A DNA stretch of 64,000 nucleotides from Haliclona indistincta (GCA_964017065.1 OZ024783.1:6071572-6135571); one strand, 5' to 3'; positions 21,630 to 34,847 are shown, numbered from the stretch's first letter. The notes: a model not told the origin generated them from the sequence alone. Translations and numbers: made by a program.

Positions 21630-21831
21630 ATGCTATGCTATGCTATGCTTGTCTCGTATTCTTATTGCTGCTGATGTTGTGTTCTGCTGTAACTTTAATT
21701 CTTGTTGAGTTTTAATTGTTTATCAACTAATGTGTTAACCACGACTGAAACGCTGCGACCGTTGATACTCAGAAAATACGCACTCAGCCCCAAAAAAACG
21801 ACTGTCGATGTGCATTGCGTATATACCGAAC
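21630..21831 (+). promoter_or_regulatory. Conserved 5' flank of receptor C
   Basis: The words TTCTTATTGCTGCTGATG (21660) and CTGAAACGCTGCGACCG (21744) recur upstream of receptor D at 36272 and 36309 with similar order, which suggests a shared promoter or 5' UTR. A short TATGC repeat sits at 21629-21650. No TATA box or initiator could be assigned. Confidence 0.4.
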
Positions 21832-24800
21832 ATGTTTCTATCTTTGAAGGTTTGTGGGTTGCCATTGCGGGTCATCGTTATTCTTACGATGTCTTTGTCT
21901 GTCCTTCCCTTGAGCACTGGTAAGTAGTATGTCATGTGCTAAATTAATGCTTGCATACTGACCCACGCAGCGGCAATGAGTGGAGTATCTGAGCTACCAT
22001 TTCTTGACTTGGGAGATGAATCTCGTGTACCTGGTGAAGGAAAATTCTTTGACGTTGATGACGAAACTGAGAATGTGACTGAGTTGCTAAACTCTATTCC
22101 ATTTCCCTTTGGCAATAGCACCGAGACGAGTGTTTACGTGAGTTTCACAAAATTAATGTTTTCAAATGCAGTTTGACGACGGTACACAATAGATTTCAAG
22201 TAATGGACTCATAAGTTTTGGAGCTTCATATACATCTTTCAGACCAAGACAATTCCCTATCAGTGAAAAGGTTGTTGCTCCATACTGGGATGATATTGAT
22301 CTCAGTGAAAGAGGACTGGTCTTGTATGCTGCACTGATTCAAGGCGAAAACTCTCGTCTCAGTAACAGTCTCGCTATATTTAATACAGTCAATGGCTATA
22401 TTACTAATACTAGTGCTTCAGATTTTCAAGCTCATTGGATTTTAGCAGTACGTTGGATCAATGTCTGCCCTTTTGAAAATTCCGGTTGCACTTCGGTAAG
22501 ATCAAATATTGAAATTCATTAACAGTATCACACGTGTATGTGAAAGTAAATTATTAGCTGAACATTGTACTTCAGCTACAATTAAGTACATGCAAAGTTT
22601 GATTTTATGGTTATTGACTATTACCATCAGGATAAAATGTAGAAATTTTCGACATCTAAAATTTTCACAAGATGGCCGAATTATGATATTTAAAATCTTG
22701 TTGCTTCAATGTAAAATGTATGAAAATTACTCAAAAATTTTCGCTCTTTGAGAGTAACACGGAAAAATTTTTATGTTTACTGTGTACATTATTCTTTTAC
22801 TTGTAGACCAATACATTTCAAGTTGTGTTGGCAACTGATGGTGTCAGATCCTACGCCATCTATACATATGAGTGTGGGAGATTAAACTGGGTGAAACATT
22901 CTGCTGGTATTGGATTTAGTGCCTCATCTAGCTTCTATGCTGAGGATACTCACTCTCGCAAACCAAGCGTTACTCAAATTGCTTGTGTCAATAGTCCGTC
23001 CAGTAAATGGAGCAATGTTATATATCAAATCAACACGAACTCTGGTCAGTTCAGTTCACAAATATGTTCATTTAAAAGGAAAATTATGCAGTCATACATA
23101 ATAGTCAGACAATTGTGACTATAATTATTCTTCCAGTTAACTAAATTATCATAATTTATTATGCTTTCTTCATTAGCACAACTAACTGAGTTCAGAGGTG
23201 TATCTAATAACTCAAAATCAATCACATTTACATGGAAGCCACCTCAGAACACAAGTGGAATGATAATTGTTACAAACTACACTTTCCAGTGCTCAATACC
23301 TGGAAATGGAGTAACACACAATCTGACTATTAATAATTCACAGACCACAATCACACTAAGTGGACTCCTACCATACACAAACTACTCCTGTAACATTACA
23401 GCTCACACAAGTGGAGGAGAAGGATCTGCAGCAACCACGAGTGTTACCACCCTACAAGATGGTGAGTACAGTTCTCAAGTCAACAATAATTGAATTTGTT
23501 TCTGCAGTTCCCAGTGGGCAGCCACAGACCTTGATATTTTCAACCACATCTCGTACACTAACTTTTTCTTGGTCTCCACCTCTCCTCTCACAACGTAATG
23601 GAGTCATCATCAGCTATCTCATTATCTGCAGCTCAGGAGGCAGCATCATCAACAGCACCAGAACCAGCAGTACCAGTCTGATCATCACAGGACTGCAGCC
23701 ATTCACCAACTACACCTGTTCGGTGAGGGCAGCAACTATAGTAGGAGATGGACCAGCAACAATGCTGGATATTGTTACATCTGAAGACAGTAAGAAATTT
23801 TGTTGCAATAATAATAATGATATATTGTTCACAGAACCTAGTACACCTCCTGAAAATGAGAGTGTAACCTTAACTACATCAACATCTGCTGTAATCTCAT
23901 GGAGTCCTCCACTCAAGCCTAATGGAGTAATCATCCAGTATAGGCTCCAGTGTGGGCCCAATGAAGGCAACAATGAATCTAGTTCACAGACTACAATTAC
24001 ACTGAGTGGACTCCTACCATACACAAACTACTCCTGTAATATCACAGCTCACACCAGTGCTGGAGGAGGACCTGCAGCAACAGTTAACATTGCTACAGCA
24101 CAAGATGGTTAGATCATAACCAATGAAATTAAAATATTATTGATTTACTCTCAATAGTTCCCAATGGACCTCCACAAAACTACACTATTTTAGCCACCTC
24201 TCGTACACTCACTCTGTCCTGGTCTCTTCCTCTCCTTTCACAACGTAATGGAGTCATCATCAGCTATCTCATCACCTGCAGCTCAGGAGGCAGCATCATC
24301 AACAGCACCAGAACCAGCAGTACTAGTCTGATCATCACAGGACTGCAGCCATTCACCAACTACACCTGTTCAGTGAGGGCAGCAACTTCAGTAGGAGATG
24401 GTCCGGCTGCAGTGAGTTCTCTTTCAACGAAAGAGGAGAGTAAGTTCTGTCCTCATTCTACAATAAAAATGATATTATTTTCTTCTGGTTCTTTTTTCAG
24501 GACCAGGAACACCTCCAGATATGATTGCTATTAACACTATTACTTCCACAGGCTTTACATTTAACTGGAAACCCCCAACAGAACCTAATGGAGTAATCAC
24601 TAAGTATCAAATCTCTTGCTTTGGTGAAGGACGTGTGTTCAGTCACACAGTGATGGGCTCACAGACTACAACCACACTGAGTGGACTCCTACCATACAAT
24701 AACTACTCCTGTAACATCACAGCTCACACCAGCGCTGGAAAAGGACCTGCGGCAACCGTTAACATAGCTACAGCACAAGATAGTTAGAACATAACCAAAA

Positions 24801-27800
24801 ATTAATAATTATTATAAAGATTATTGTTTTACTCTCAATAGTTCCCATTGGACCACCACAAAACTACACTATATTGACAACTTCTCGTACACTCACTCTA
24901 TCCTGGTCTCCTCCTCTTCTCTCACAACGTAATGGAGTCATCATCAGCTATCTCATTACCTGCAGCTCAGGAGGCAGCATCATCAACAGCACCAGAACCA
25001 GCAGTACTAGTCTGACCATCACAGGACTGCAGCCATTCAACAACTACACCTGTTCAGTGAGGTCAGCAACAATAGTAGGAGATGGTCCGGCTGCTGTGAG
25101 TACTCTTTCTACGAAAGAGGAGAGTAAGTTCTGTCCTCATTCTACAATAACAATGATATTATTTTCTTCTGGTTCTTTCTTCAGGACCAGGAACACCTCC
25201 AGATATGATTGATATTAACACTATTACTTCCACAGGTTTTACATTTAACTGGAACCCCCCAACAGAACCTAATGGAGTAATCACTAAGTATCAAATCTAT
25301 TGCTTTGGTGAAGGACGTGTGTTCAGTCACACAGTGATGGGCTCACAGACTACAACGACACTGAGTGGACTCCTCCCATACACTAACTACTCCTGTAACA
25401 TCACAGCTCACACCAGCGCAGGAGAAGGACCTGCAGCGAATATCAGTTTGACTACCCGACAAGATGGTGAGTAAAATAAATATTCTCTTTAGCATCAATT
25501 TTTCTTTTAGTTCCTAGTGGACCTCCGCAAAACATTCTATCATCAGCCAGCTCTCGTACACTCACTCTCTCCTGGTCTCCTCCTCTCTCTTCCCAACTTA
25601 ATGGAGTCATTATCAACTATCTCATCAACTGCAGCTCAGGAGGCACCATCATCAACAGCACCAGAACCAGCAGTACCAGTCTGACCATCACAGGACTGCA
25701 GCCATTCACCAACTACACCTGTTCAGTGAATGCAGCAACTACAGTAGGAGATGGACCAGCTGCATCAGTATATTCATTAGTCACTAAAGAAGATGGTGAG
25801 TAACATTATATACTTACACTATGTGAGAAGTATACTTCTTCGTTTAGTACCAAGTGGACCTCCACAAAACATCATCAACTCAGTCACATCTCGTACACTC
25901 ACTCTCTCCTGGTCTCCTCCTCTCCCACCACAACGTAATGGAGTCATCATCAGCTATCTCATCACCTGCAGTTCAGGAGGCAGCATCATCAACAGGACCA
26001 GAACTAGCAGTACCAGTCTGACAATCACAGGACTGCAGCCATTCACCACCTACACCTGTTCAGTGAGGGCAGCGACAATAGTGGGAGATGGACCAGCAAC
26101 ATTGCTATATTTCATTTCTTCTGAAGAAAGTAAGACTATAAAGAAAATGCCATTTGCATAGCAATACATGCTCCTATTCAACATACACTAGGACCTGACA
26201 CTTTACCAACAATATTGTCATCCTCTACCACTACAACTAATATTACACTCATTTGGGGACCTCCTAATCATGAAAAGCTAAATGGACTGTTGGTTGAGTA
26301 TCACGTTCAATGTTCTGGTGGAACAAGAGAATACAATCAAACTGTAAATGGCTCACAAAATACAACCACCCTCAGTGGACTCCTACCATACACTAACTAC
26401 TCCTGTAACATCACAGCTCACAACAATGCAGGAGGAGGACCTGCAGCAACTACTAGTGTGACTACAAAACAAGATGGTGAATAGTAAAAATAATCCTTTG
26501 CTTCATAATGTGTATGTATTAATTCTATTTTCAGTTCCAAGTGGCACTCCTTTAAATTTGACTGCATTAGTCACACAGCGAACTATGTCACTAGTCTGGT
26601 CTCCTCCACATGTTGATGATCGAAATGGCATTATAACCAGCTATACTGTCAATTGCAGCTTAGCTGATGTCACTATTCATCGCAGTACAACCAGTGAGAC
26701 AAGACTGACTGTCACAGGACTGGAGCCATTCACTAACTACACCTGTTCTGTGAGTGCAGCTACTGCTGTTGGTAGTGGACCAACAGTTGTGAAGAATGTG
26801 ATAACAGCAAAAAGTAAGTCACCTTTTGGCTTTATAGTGTCATTGAATTTATGTTGCTATAGTTCCACCACGAGTTGTCACTGCACAAGCTGTTGTTATG
26901 CAAGTTATTAACAGCAATGTAGTGATACAGTTCAGTATCATGGATGCAGCTCCACCAGTTCAATTAGAAGACATTTACTGGAACTTCACTACATCATCAG
27001 GAATGACCCAACCAGTCAACAATTCCGCAACAATAATATCATTGTCATTTGATCGATTGACACTCAGTCTGACTATTAACAATGCTCAACTATCTCATAC
27101 TGGAAGCTACATGATAACTGTTAGCAACCCAGCTGGTAGTAGTACTGGATCAGTTCAACTGAGCATTTTGGGTAAGTGGCATTAAATATTTTGTTGCTTG
27201 AGATTATATTCTAATTCTTAGTACCAGCTCAACTATTGTATACCAATGGAACAAAAGTGACAAGATCTTTTACTGATGAAGGAACTGTGACATTCAATTG
27301 CACTGCTGATGGTATTCCAGAACCACAAATCTCATGGAGAAGAAATGGACAGTTTCTCAATATCAATCAGCTTCGTAGATACAGTGTGGACACATCTATT
27401 GATGATGGATTCCGCTCGACTGAATTGCCTGGAGTTCAGCAGATGAAGAGCAAACTGACAATCAGAAGTCTTAGAGAAATTGATAACGGAACTTTTTCTT
27501 GCATAGCACAAAGTGCGACCACACCTCCAGCTGCTCTTCTTGTTCCCTTCCAGTTGAATATTGAGATACGTAAGTTTCATCATTCATGTAGTTTAATGCT
27601 CATTATGATAATTTTACAGCTCCTCCACCCAATCATTGTGAGAGCAATCCATGTCAAAATGATGGAACATGTGAAAACCTCAGTGATAAATATTCATGTC
27701 ATTGTTCTGCACGTTTCACAGGACATACCTGTACTACTCGTAAGCAAATTACTGTGCAATGCTGTGAGTTTTATTTCTTATGTTTTAGCTGTCAGAGATT

Positions 27801-30800
27801 CTTTTAAACCAGTGATCACAACACAGCCTATGAATATCACTGGTGATCTGTTCAGTAATGTCAATCTCACTTGTATTGCTGATGAGGGGTATCCTGAACC
27901 TGAGATCATCTGGTACAAAGACGGCACTAAAGTGAAGACTCCGAGGACACCAAATACTTTAGTGATTGAGGAGCTAAGACCAAGCGATCGTGGGTTCTAC
28001 TACTGTGAAGCAGTCAATGTTGCAGATACTGCCACATCCAATACTGTCCTGGTCAATATAAAAGGTAAGTTGTCACTAATTTTTCTCTGCACATTATTTT
28101 AAGATATTGATGTATAGGTGTGGTACAGTATGAAGCATTTATTCGTCAAAATGAAACTGAATTGATTGATTCAAACACTCTTTTACGACAGGTGACAAAT
28201 TCCAGTTCATGTTTAGCAAGTTTTGCATATAATTTTCAGATCAACAATGCTCTTACAGGAAGTAGACTTGATGGAAATGCCTCTTTCTTTTTTATTCAAC
28301 AGCTAATGTCAGAAAGGTAAGACATTTTATACAAGAACAAAGTTAGTAGCTTTACCTATATATTAGTGCAACAACACGAGTTGTTCCTATAGTGATCACA
28401 CTGATTACTGATGATGGAGCAGGGAGTGAAATGCTACGACAAGAAGTGCTTCAAGAGATGGAGAGAGTCAATGCACAAATTGGGCTCCAAATCAGTATTG
28501 AAATCACAAGTGTAGATAGATTTGGTGAGTGCACCTAAGTGTATGCACTTTTAGTATTCTAAACATTCACAATAAAATTTAATTATTTAGATGGTTGTCA
28601 GCAAGATATCACTATTATACCATCTGTTTCTGGAGATGGTAACTTGACAATCACTATCACTTGGCCCGAGACTAATCTGGCAGAAGTTGCTGTGGTGACA
28701 TGTCCATGTGGTACTCTGAATATTACATCTCAAGTAGCTACTCGACGCTGTGGAGGTAATTTCAACAATGGAGCACAGTGGGATATAGCTGATGTTGATC
28801 CTTGCAACTTGACTGATAGTGCACGAAGAATCTGCCAGTTATCAGAGGTAAAAAAATTATAATGAGGCACCAGTTAGTTTTATGTACGTATAGTTAAGAG
28901 CAGAGGAACGCCTTGATAGACTGAAAGAGTTCACTAATTCATCAAATGAGATCATGAGTGATGATGTGTCTGCTTCTGTGACAGTTTTAGTAGCTTCTAC
29001 TGAAGATGTTGAAGGAAATAAAACAGTAAGTTATCGATTGGTGCTCGTATTAGAGACATCTCACCTTTATGTAGTTATCTGAAAATTTCCTCAATGTTGT
29101 GGACAATATTGTAAGAGCTAACCAAATGGTACTTCAAGAGAGTCAAACAGATGCAAACAGCTCAGCTAAGTATGTTGATTCTTTATTGATTACAACAAAA
29201 TATTATTTTAATGTACCGCTTCCTGTAGATTGTTAGATGCTGTGGAAAGAGTTAGTGAGAACATTCCTTTCCCAGAGAACGAGACGTCAGCTCTTATCAT
29301 CCAATCAACTTTTGCTGTCTCAGTCCAGAAAGTAGACCCCATGACATTCACTGGACTCAGCATTAGTGCAGTCATTGATGATCAGGGGCTAATGGTGAAC
29401 ATGACGATGAGCAATGAGAGATCAACTGGTTCACTGTCCCTACCAAGAAACTTGCTTCAGAAGGCAAATGGCACCAGAGTGACAATGTCAGTGTTTTCCA
29501 CAAACTCACTGTTCTTGAGAAGAGATAATAACAATACAGAGGTAGCTAGCATCGTCATATCTGCTTCAGTTGTGGGAACACCACGAGTTGAAAATTTAGA
29601 TCCGCCCATAATGGCTGTGTTTCAACGGAAACCAGTAAGTAATTATTATTGATTGCAAGTGTGATTTTTTGCTTACCTGTAGAATATCAATGGCAGCAAT
29701 CCAATTTGTTCATTCTGGGATCAGTCTCTTGACAGTAAGAAACATAAATACCACATGACTCGATGTTACACTACTATTGTTAGATGGTTATGGAGGATGG
29801 TCATCTGAAGGATGTAATACCAGCAACAGCTCTAATCCAAATGATACTGCTGTCATTTGCATGTGCAACCATCTCACCAATTTTGCTATTTTACTGGTAA
29901 AGGAATTTACATTTACTGTACATATAACAACAACATTTTGCTTTGCACATGCAGGATACTTCACCACAATTTGGAAAAAGAACTGTTTTAAGTCGTCCAG
30001 AAGATTTCTTCCTAAATTCCTTGTCATACATTGGTGTGATTCTGTCCATGGGCGGTCTTTTGCTCACTATAGTTTCGTATATTGGCACACGGTCAGTCAA
30101 TACAGAGTTTTTAAAATATATTATTATTAATTTTACTATGGTTATGTACAGGAAACTGCGTCTCTCTAATCATGGACAGCTGTTGCTCAATCTCTGTTTT
30201 GCTCTACTCGGATTATACATATCATTCATCTTCTCCATCCACAGCAGTAGTGTGCCTGCATTGTGTGCCATAGTCTCTATCATGTTACACTACTTCATGC
30301 TGGTAGTGTTCATGGTGATGGCTGCTGAAGCTGTTAATGGTTACATGAAATTAGTGGTTGTACTGGGTCACGATATCAGTCACTATGTCATCAAAGTCAT
30401 TGTGATATGTTGGGGTAAGCTAGATGTATTCAATGTTCAAAAACCCAATAATAATTTCAATCATCTCCAGTTATTCCGGCATTTGTGGTATTATTTTGCT
30501 TTGCTCCAAATCCAAGTTTGTACATTCATCCAAATGTGTAAGTATCGCTGCATGTACTAACAAAGCATTGATGATATATATATATACATATCACTACCAA
30601 GTGGCAATGATCCATTTTTTCATGTAGGTGTCGTGTACATGGTGTCCCCTTCTACATTGGCCTTGTAGCACCATTTTTGATTATTTATCTATTTAACTGG
30701 ATTGTCTACGCCATCATTCTGGCTAGTCTTTGTCGTAAAAACTACCAAAAACAGGACAAAGAAACAAACAATCGAATCAAGATAAAGCAACAGTTGGTCG

Positions 30801-31528
30801 CAGCAGCAATCTTGTCAATTCTCTTTGGCTTGGGTTGGGGCATTGGTCTATTAGCAACAGAAGGTGTTAGACTGGAAGCTCTTCGTGACTTCTTATCTGC
30901 AGTATTTATCATCTGCACTGCCTTTCAAGGATTAATGATATTCATCTTGCAAACACTGCGTTCAAAACAAGCTCGAACAACTTGGGTAAGATGGTTCCAC
31001 ATGGCAACTGGAAGAAATTTCTCACAATTGACATCCTCTGCAAATATCAGTCAAGTTTGGCGCACTCAACGTCCCAAACACTCAAACTTTGACAGTAGTG
31101 CAGAACAAGGGGATACTGATAAAAGTAAAATTTCAACTTTACAAAGTAATGTCCAAAATGTGTCGTTTCCTTGTGGGCTAATAGTGACTGGTCACCATGA
31201 GCTTGATGATAAGGAACAATTTTCTGATCCTGACAAGAGTACTGAGAATACAACAAAATTTAAAAGAGCACTGGCAAGTAATGATTACGAGAAAGTAGGC
31301 ACATCACCGGTGTCCAAAGAGCAATTGACAAGCGATGAATGTGAAGTGGTAGATACGTCCAAAGAAAGACATGTCTATGAGGTGGTGGAAACTTCACTGA
31401 CAGAACCGACTAATAACGAATATGAAATGGTAGAATCTACACTCACATCCAAACCAGCTGATGATAATGGTCACGCAATCACACAATCCCATATATTTTT
31501 GAAAGACTGTAATCTTTCTTTTAAATGA
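21832..31528 (+). CDS. Adhesion GPCR C, intact (NIDO-FN3x11-Ig-Ig-EGF-Ig-GAIN-7TM)
   Basis: The best-preserved member: 32 exons sum to 7680 nt (2559 residues) with consistent phases. Exon 1 (21832-21919) is a signal peptide. NIDO exons are 21971-22137, 22193-22495 and 22807-23044. Eleven one-exon FN3 domains run 23177-26813 (residues about 266-1298). Ig exons are 26863-27171 and 27222-27569, EGF 27620-27739 (six Cys), third Ig 27789-28064. GAIN exons run 28118-29896 and end in [13 protein letters not shown], where autoproteolysis is expected between Leu and Thr. 7TM exons are 29955-30091, 30152-30414, 30471-30537 and 30628-31528, with GLGWGIGL in TM6 and TAFQG in TM7, both aGPCR-like. The roughly 187-residue tail has Tyr-x-x-Val motifs (NDYEKV, HVYEVV, NEYEMV). 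Expected: a plasma-membrane receptor with a long adhesive ectodomain. Ligand unknown; many N-x-T sites suggest heavy glycosylation. Confidence 0.9.
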
Positions 31529-31830
31529 CTTGAACAAACAACATGGTCTCGGTGCTATACACTCATGTAGCAGTTACAATAATAATCATCCAGTTTGATG
31601 TACATATGCACACATCAGATTTTTCATGAAAAAGTTTGTTTAAATAATTAATAAGTATGCGAGATTTTCTCAGTTGGCATGCGCTATACATTGTACTATT
31701 GTAATGAATAATGACATCATCCCTGTACTACACATGACAGTACAAATAGCTGGTGATGCTACTGATCAAGTACACACATGAATTGATGGATAAGGTATTG
31801 TTTGAAAGAAAATTAAAAAGATTTCTATCG
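31529..31830. other. 3' flank of receptor C, shared with receptor D
   Basis: Non-coding. ATGTAGCAGTTACAATAATA and the following GTTTGATGTACAT recur after receptor D at about 43158-43200, as does AGCTGGTGATGCTAC, which supports duplication of whole gene-plus-flank units. Confidence 0.6.
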
Positions 31831-32180
31831 AAATCAAAAGGATTTAGGGTTGTGAAATCTACCACTGGTCCACAATGTAATCTAACGAGAAACAAGCATG
31901 GAATGGTAACACGATTGACTTGCTAACAGATCATAGATCCTACATCAGTGGCTGCTGTGGTTGACTATAGCTAGTTCATGATCAGCTAGTTGCTGTTGAC
32001 TGACACCTGATGTGCATTCAGCTTGTGACAAAATATTGATCTTATGTACAGCCACTGATGTAGGGATCTATGGTTTGTTAGCAAGTCAATCGTGTTACCA
32101 TTCCATGCTAGTTCCTTGTTGGTTTACATTGTGGACCAGTAACAGATTTCTTTATCCCTACATCCTTTTGATTTCATTAG
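31831..32180. repeat. Inverted-repeat (hairpin) element
   Basis: Two arms of about 130 bp, at 31831-31965 and 32047-32180, are imperfect reverse complements (ACTGGTCCACAATGTAA near 31866 pairs with TTACATTGTGGACCAGT near 32127), with a spacer of about 80 bp. It looks like a MITE or foldback remnant. No target duplication was identified and no protein is encoded. Confidence 0.65.
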
Positions 32181-32887
32181 AAAGGCTACGTGGTGTTTGA
32201 GATTTTTTGGGTTTTTTCTTTGCATGCAGGTGAATTTACATGAGAAGCTTTAGCCCTTGAGATGTTTCACCATTGGTTCACATGACTCCCCCTCAGTTTT
32301 GTTGCGTATGTCTAAGAAAGATCAATTTGGTGCTGGTATTGCTTTCTATTTGGGCAGCGCCAATTAGGATATTTGTCCAGTTGGTGCGCTAGTTGTCTCT
32401 GTGGGGTCAGCCTGGCCCCTTTGTTTCTTTTTTGAGATCAAATTTCCCAGCATTTACTCTCACTGATCATGCTTGTGCGGCTAGATTTAGTATGTGAATG
32501 CTATGTCTTATTTGTGGTTGATTATTTACTGTATAAACCATACTTCCCGTCACATCAAAGGCACCGCCAGGTGCGTTATAAGCCATAACGCCCTGCACGC
32601 GCAAAATGGCGTCGCACGAACGATCGACTACGGGTTCCACCGAGCCTCGTGTCAGTAAGAAATGGTTTATATATTACATAGTTGTGATTGATAGTTTTGT
32701 GTTTGATTATTCGTTATTAGTTACCAGTGTATGTTGTTTCTTCTTGATGTATGTCTTGAGTTTTCTCTTTCTCAGAGGTTGATGGAGTTTCAGGATCTTG
32801 AGCAGGATTGGAGGTGGTTGGTTACCTTCGGTTTGGAGGAGTGTTTGGGCATCGGTGCGCATACACTCCCCCTGTTTTATGTGTAGT
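32181..32887. other. Intergenic, unassigned
   Basis: No gene recognised. A GC-richer patch at about 32560-32650 has an ATG (32606) opening a short frame that meets a GTAAG donor-like site at 32657. It could be a first exon, but there is nothing downstream to join it to, so no gene is called. Confidence 0.25.
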
Positions 32888-32895
32888 GGCCCCAC

Positions 32896-33308
32896 CAGAG
32901 ATGGAGTCAAGTACTTTGGTAGTTGTACTTAAATACTTCAAGTACAGGCAGAAATGCACAGTGTACGTGACCCAGTATTTAAGTCCAATTTTAGGCAAAC
33001 AATAAGGTACTTAAATTGTATTTAAGTCCTTCAGATTACTTTCTAAGTACTTTGTAATTCTATGATTTAGCATTTAAGTCAACGTTTAATGCTTTCTGTT
33101 GTGTGATCTGTTCAAATTTGACATTGTTTACGCTCTAGGATTACTCATAATTGTACTTATCTTTGTACTTAAGTATAGCAAAAATACCTTAGCTAGTACT
33201 TAAGTACTTGTTTGGAATTACCATGTTAAGTACAATAGTATTTATATACATTCTTGAAGTACTTGTAATTTACTTAAATACAACAAAAAGTACTTGACTC
33301 CATCCCTG
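32896..33308. mobile_element. hAT-like MITE, 413 bp
   Basis: It starts CAGAGATGGAGTCAAGTACTTT, and its end is the reverse complement with small differences (AAGTACTTGACTCCATCCCTG). It is flanked by 8-bp near-identical repeats, GGCCCCAC (32888-32895) and GACCCCAC (33309-33316). CAG-type ends plus 8-bp duplication are typical of hAT elements. It has no transposase and many AAGTACTT words internally. Confidence 0.8.
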
Positions 33309-33377
33309 GACCCCACTTGAGATTAGGTTGTTTGTGTATGTTGTCCTGCCAACGGTGGCAGCTGCCTCTCCTTGTGG

Positions 33378-33505
33378 TGGTGAGTTGTACAATGATTCAA
33401 CTACCAGGAATTGCATACTTGCATTAAAATTAATTTCTCGTTAATGGTATACAACAGATGCACGACTGATGGCACCATTACACTGATCATTATCTACATG
33501 TTGAA
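33378..33505 (+). repeat. Upstream module repeated near receptor genes, copy 2
   Basis: Matches the blocks at 21340-21500 and 46690-46830 (TTGTACAATGATTCAAC, ACCAGGAATTGCATACTT, CTGATCATTAT). It lies about 3 kb upstream of receptor D, consistent with a displaced receptor 5' flank. Confidence 0.55.
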
Positions 33506-33906
33506 CAGTTTTTTGTAAGTGGTTCGGGTGCTGGCAACTAATTAATATTCACGGCGCTGCGCGTTGCTATGGTCGTTGTATCTGGAAAACTAAAGCAGCA
33601 GACAGAGCGATATTAGCATTATAGGTTATTGCGCCTAGATAGCTACTCGTATCATGAAATTTAAAGGGCTGGCTTGCTCGCAAAAACACGGAGACGCTGC
33701 CAATGATCGACGTGTTTATTTCATAAAACTGACCAATGAAGACTCGAATGAGCTCAAGATTCCAGAAACGCAAGTTTCAACAAAGCTACAATCTAGTAAC
33801 AAAGCGATTTTTCGCTAGCGCGCCTAGAAAGTACCGTTTTCCGTCGAGCAGCATGGATTTTCCCGTTTTTCTCGGCAGTGTGGCGTTTATTCATTCTGTT
33901 ACGGTA
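33506..33906. other. Intergenic, nothing recognised
   Basis: No supported gene or repeat family. The open frames here are short and lack splice or homology support. Confidence 0.3.
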
Positions 33907-34060
33907 TAGAGGAAGTGATCGATTAACGGACACCATGGATAATCGGACGCCGTCACAACTTTTTCGCAAGATGAAGCGAACGGCTATTCTTGCAGCTGTG
34001 AAGCTGGGCCTCCCCTGTACATATTTACACTATTATAACAACTGGTTGTTTTTGCGTTTA
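33907..34060 (+). repeat. 154-bp inverted repeat, left arm
   Basis: A near-exact reverse complement of 35854-36007, including TAGAGGAAGTGATCGATTAA at the outer end and ACAACTGGTTGTTTTTG at the inner end. The pair encloses about 1.8 kb containing the palindrome, a LINE fragment and the 600-bp repeat. It may be the terminal repeats of a composite element or a broken duplication. A short frame crosses the arm, but no family was recognised. Confidence 0.8.
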
Positions 34061-34847
34061 ATAGTAAGGCCTGCATAATGAACAATATCGGACTAGACAA
34101 TGATCGGACGGCCATAATTTGTTTTCGACAAACGCTGTCTACACTCAGACAATTAGTGAAAACTTAAAACAGATAATAATGTTCAGTGAATACCTACATT
34201 AATGCTCTATTAACATAGTAATGGGCGACAGCAACTGTCTGAGTACAAGCTTGCAGCGACTAGTTCTCATCCTACAGGTAACGCCCTCAATAATCGGACA
34301 TCCAAAATGCGATCTAAATTGCAACGCTCGCTGGGATCGCATCAACGACGAAGTAGGCCCATAAATATAACTAGTATGACTGTGTTTAGTGATCGTATGT
34401 TGTTTCAGGTGTTAATTCACTCACTGAGCTTCCCAGTGTGCTAGCTACTCAACGTCAAACGGTAAATAACCGAATGCATTTCAATTCTCAGTATGCTATA
34501 GCTATATATGACACCTGAAACAACATACGATCACTAAACACTGTCATACTAGTTATAGTTATGGGCCTACTTCGTCGTTGATGCGATCCCAGCGAGCGTT
34601 GCAATTTAGATCGCATTTTGGATGTCCGATAATTGAGGGCGTTACCTGTAGGATGAGAACTAGTCGCTGAAAGCTTGTACTCAGACAGTTGCTGTCGCCC
34701 ATTACTATGTTAATAGCATTAATGTAGGTATTCACTGAACATTATTATCTGTTTTAAGTTTTCACTAAGTGTCTGAGTGTAGACAGAGTTTGTCGAAAAT
34801 ACATTATGGCCTTCCGATATTGTTCATTATGCAGGCCTTACTATTAA
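34058..34847. repeat. Long palindrome (foldback-like)
   Basis: The left arm 34058-34412 and right arm 34511-34847 are near-perfect reverse complements around a 98-bp spacer, from TTAATAGTAAGGCCTGCATA outside to GTTTCAGGTGT inside. The transcript or single strand would fold into a very long hairpin. It encodes no supported protein. The left end meets the inner end of the 154-bp arm exactly, so it may have inserted there. Confidence 0.88.

Noticed and set aside
23177..26813. Regularly spaced near-identical blocks that might look like a CRISPR-type or satellite array
   Set aside because: The blocks are FN3 exons of about 280 nt with GT-AG introns; they are coding repeats in an animal gene.
32606..32662. 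Possible first exon with ATG and donor-like GTAAG
   Set aside because: No partner exon or homology was found. One short frame near a GC-rich patch is not enough.
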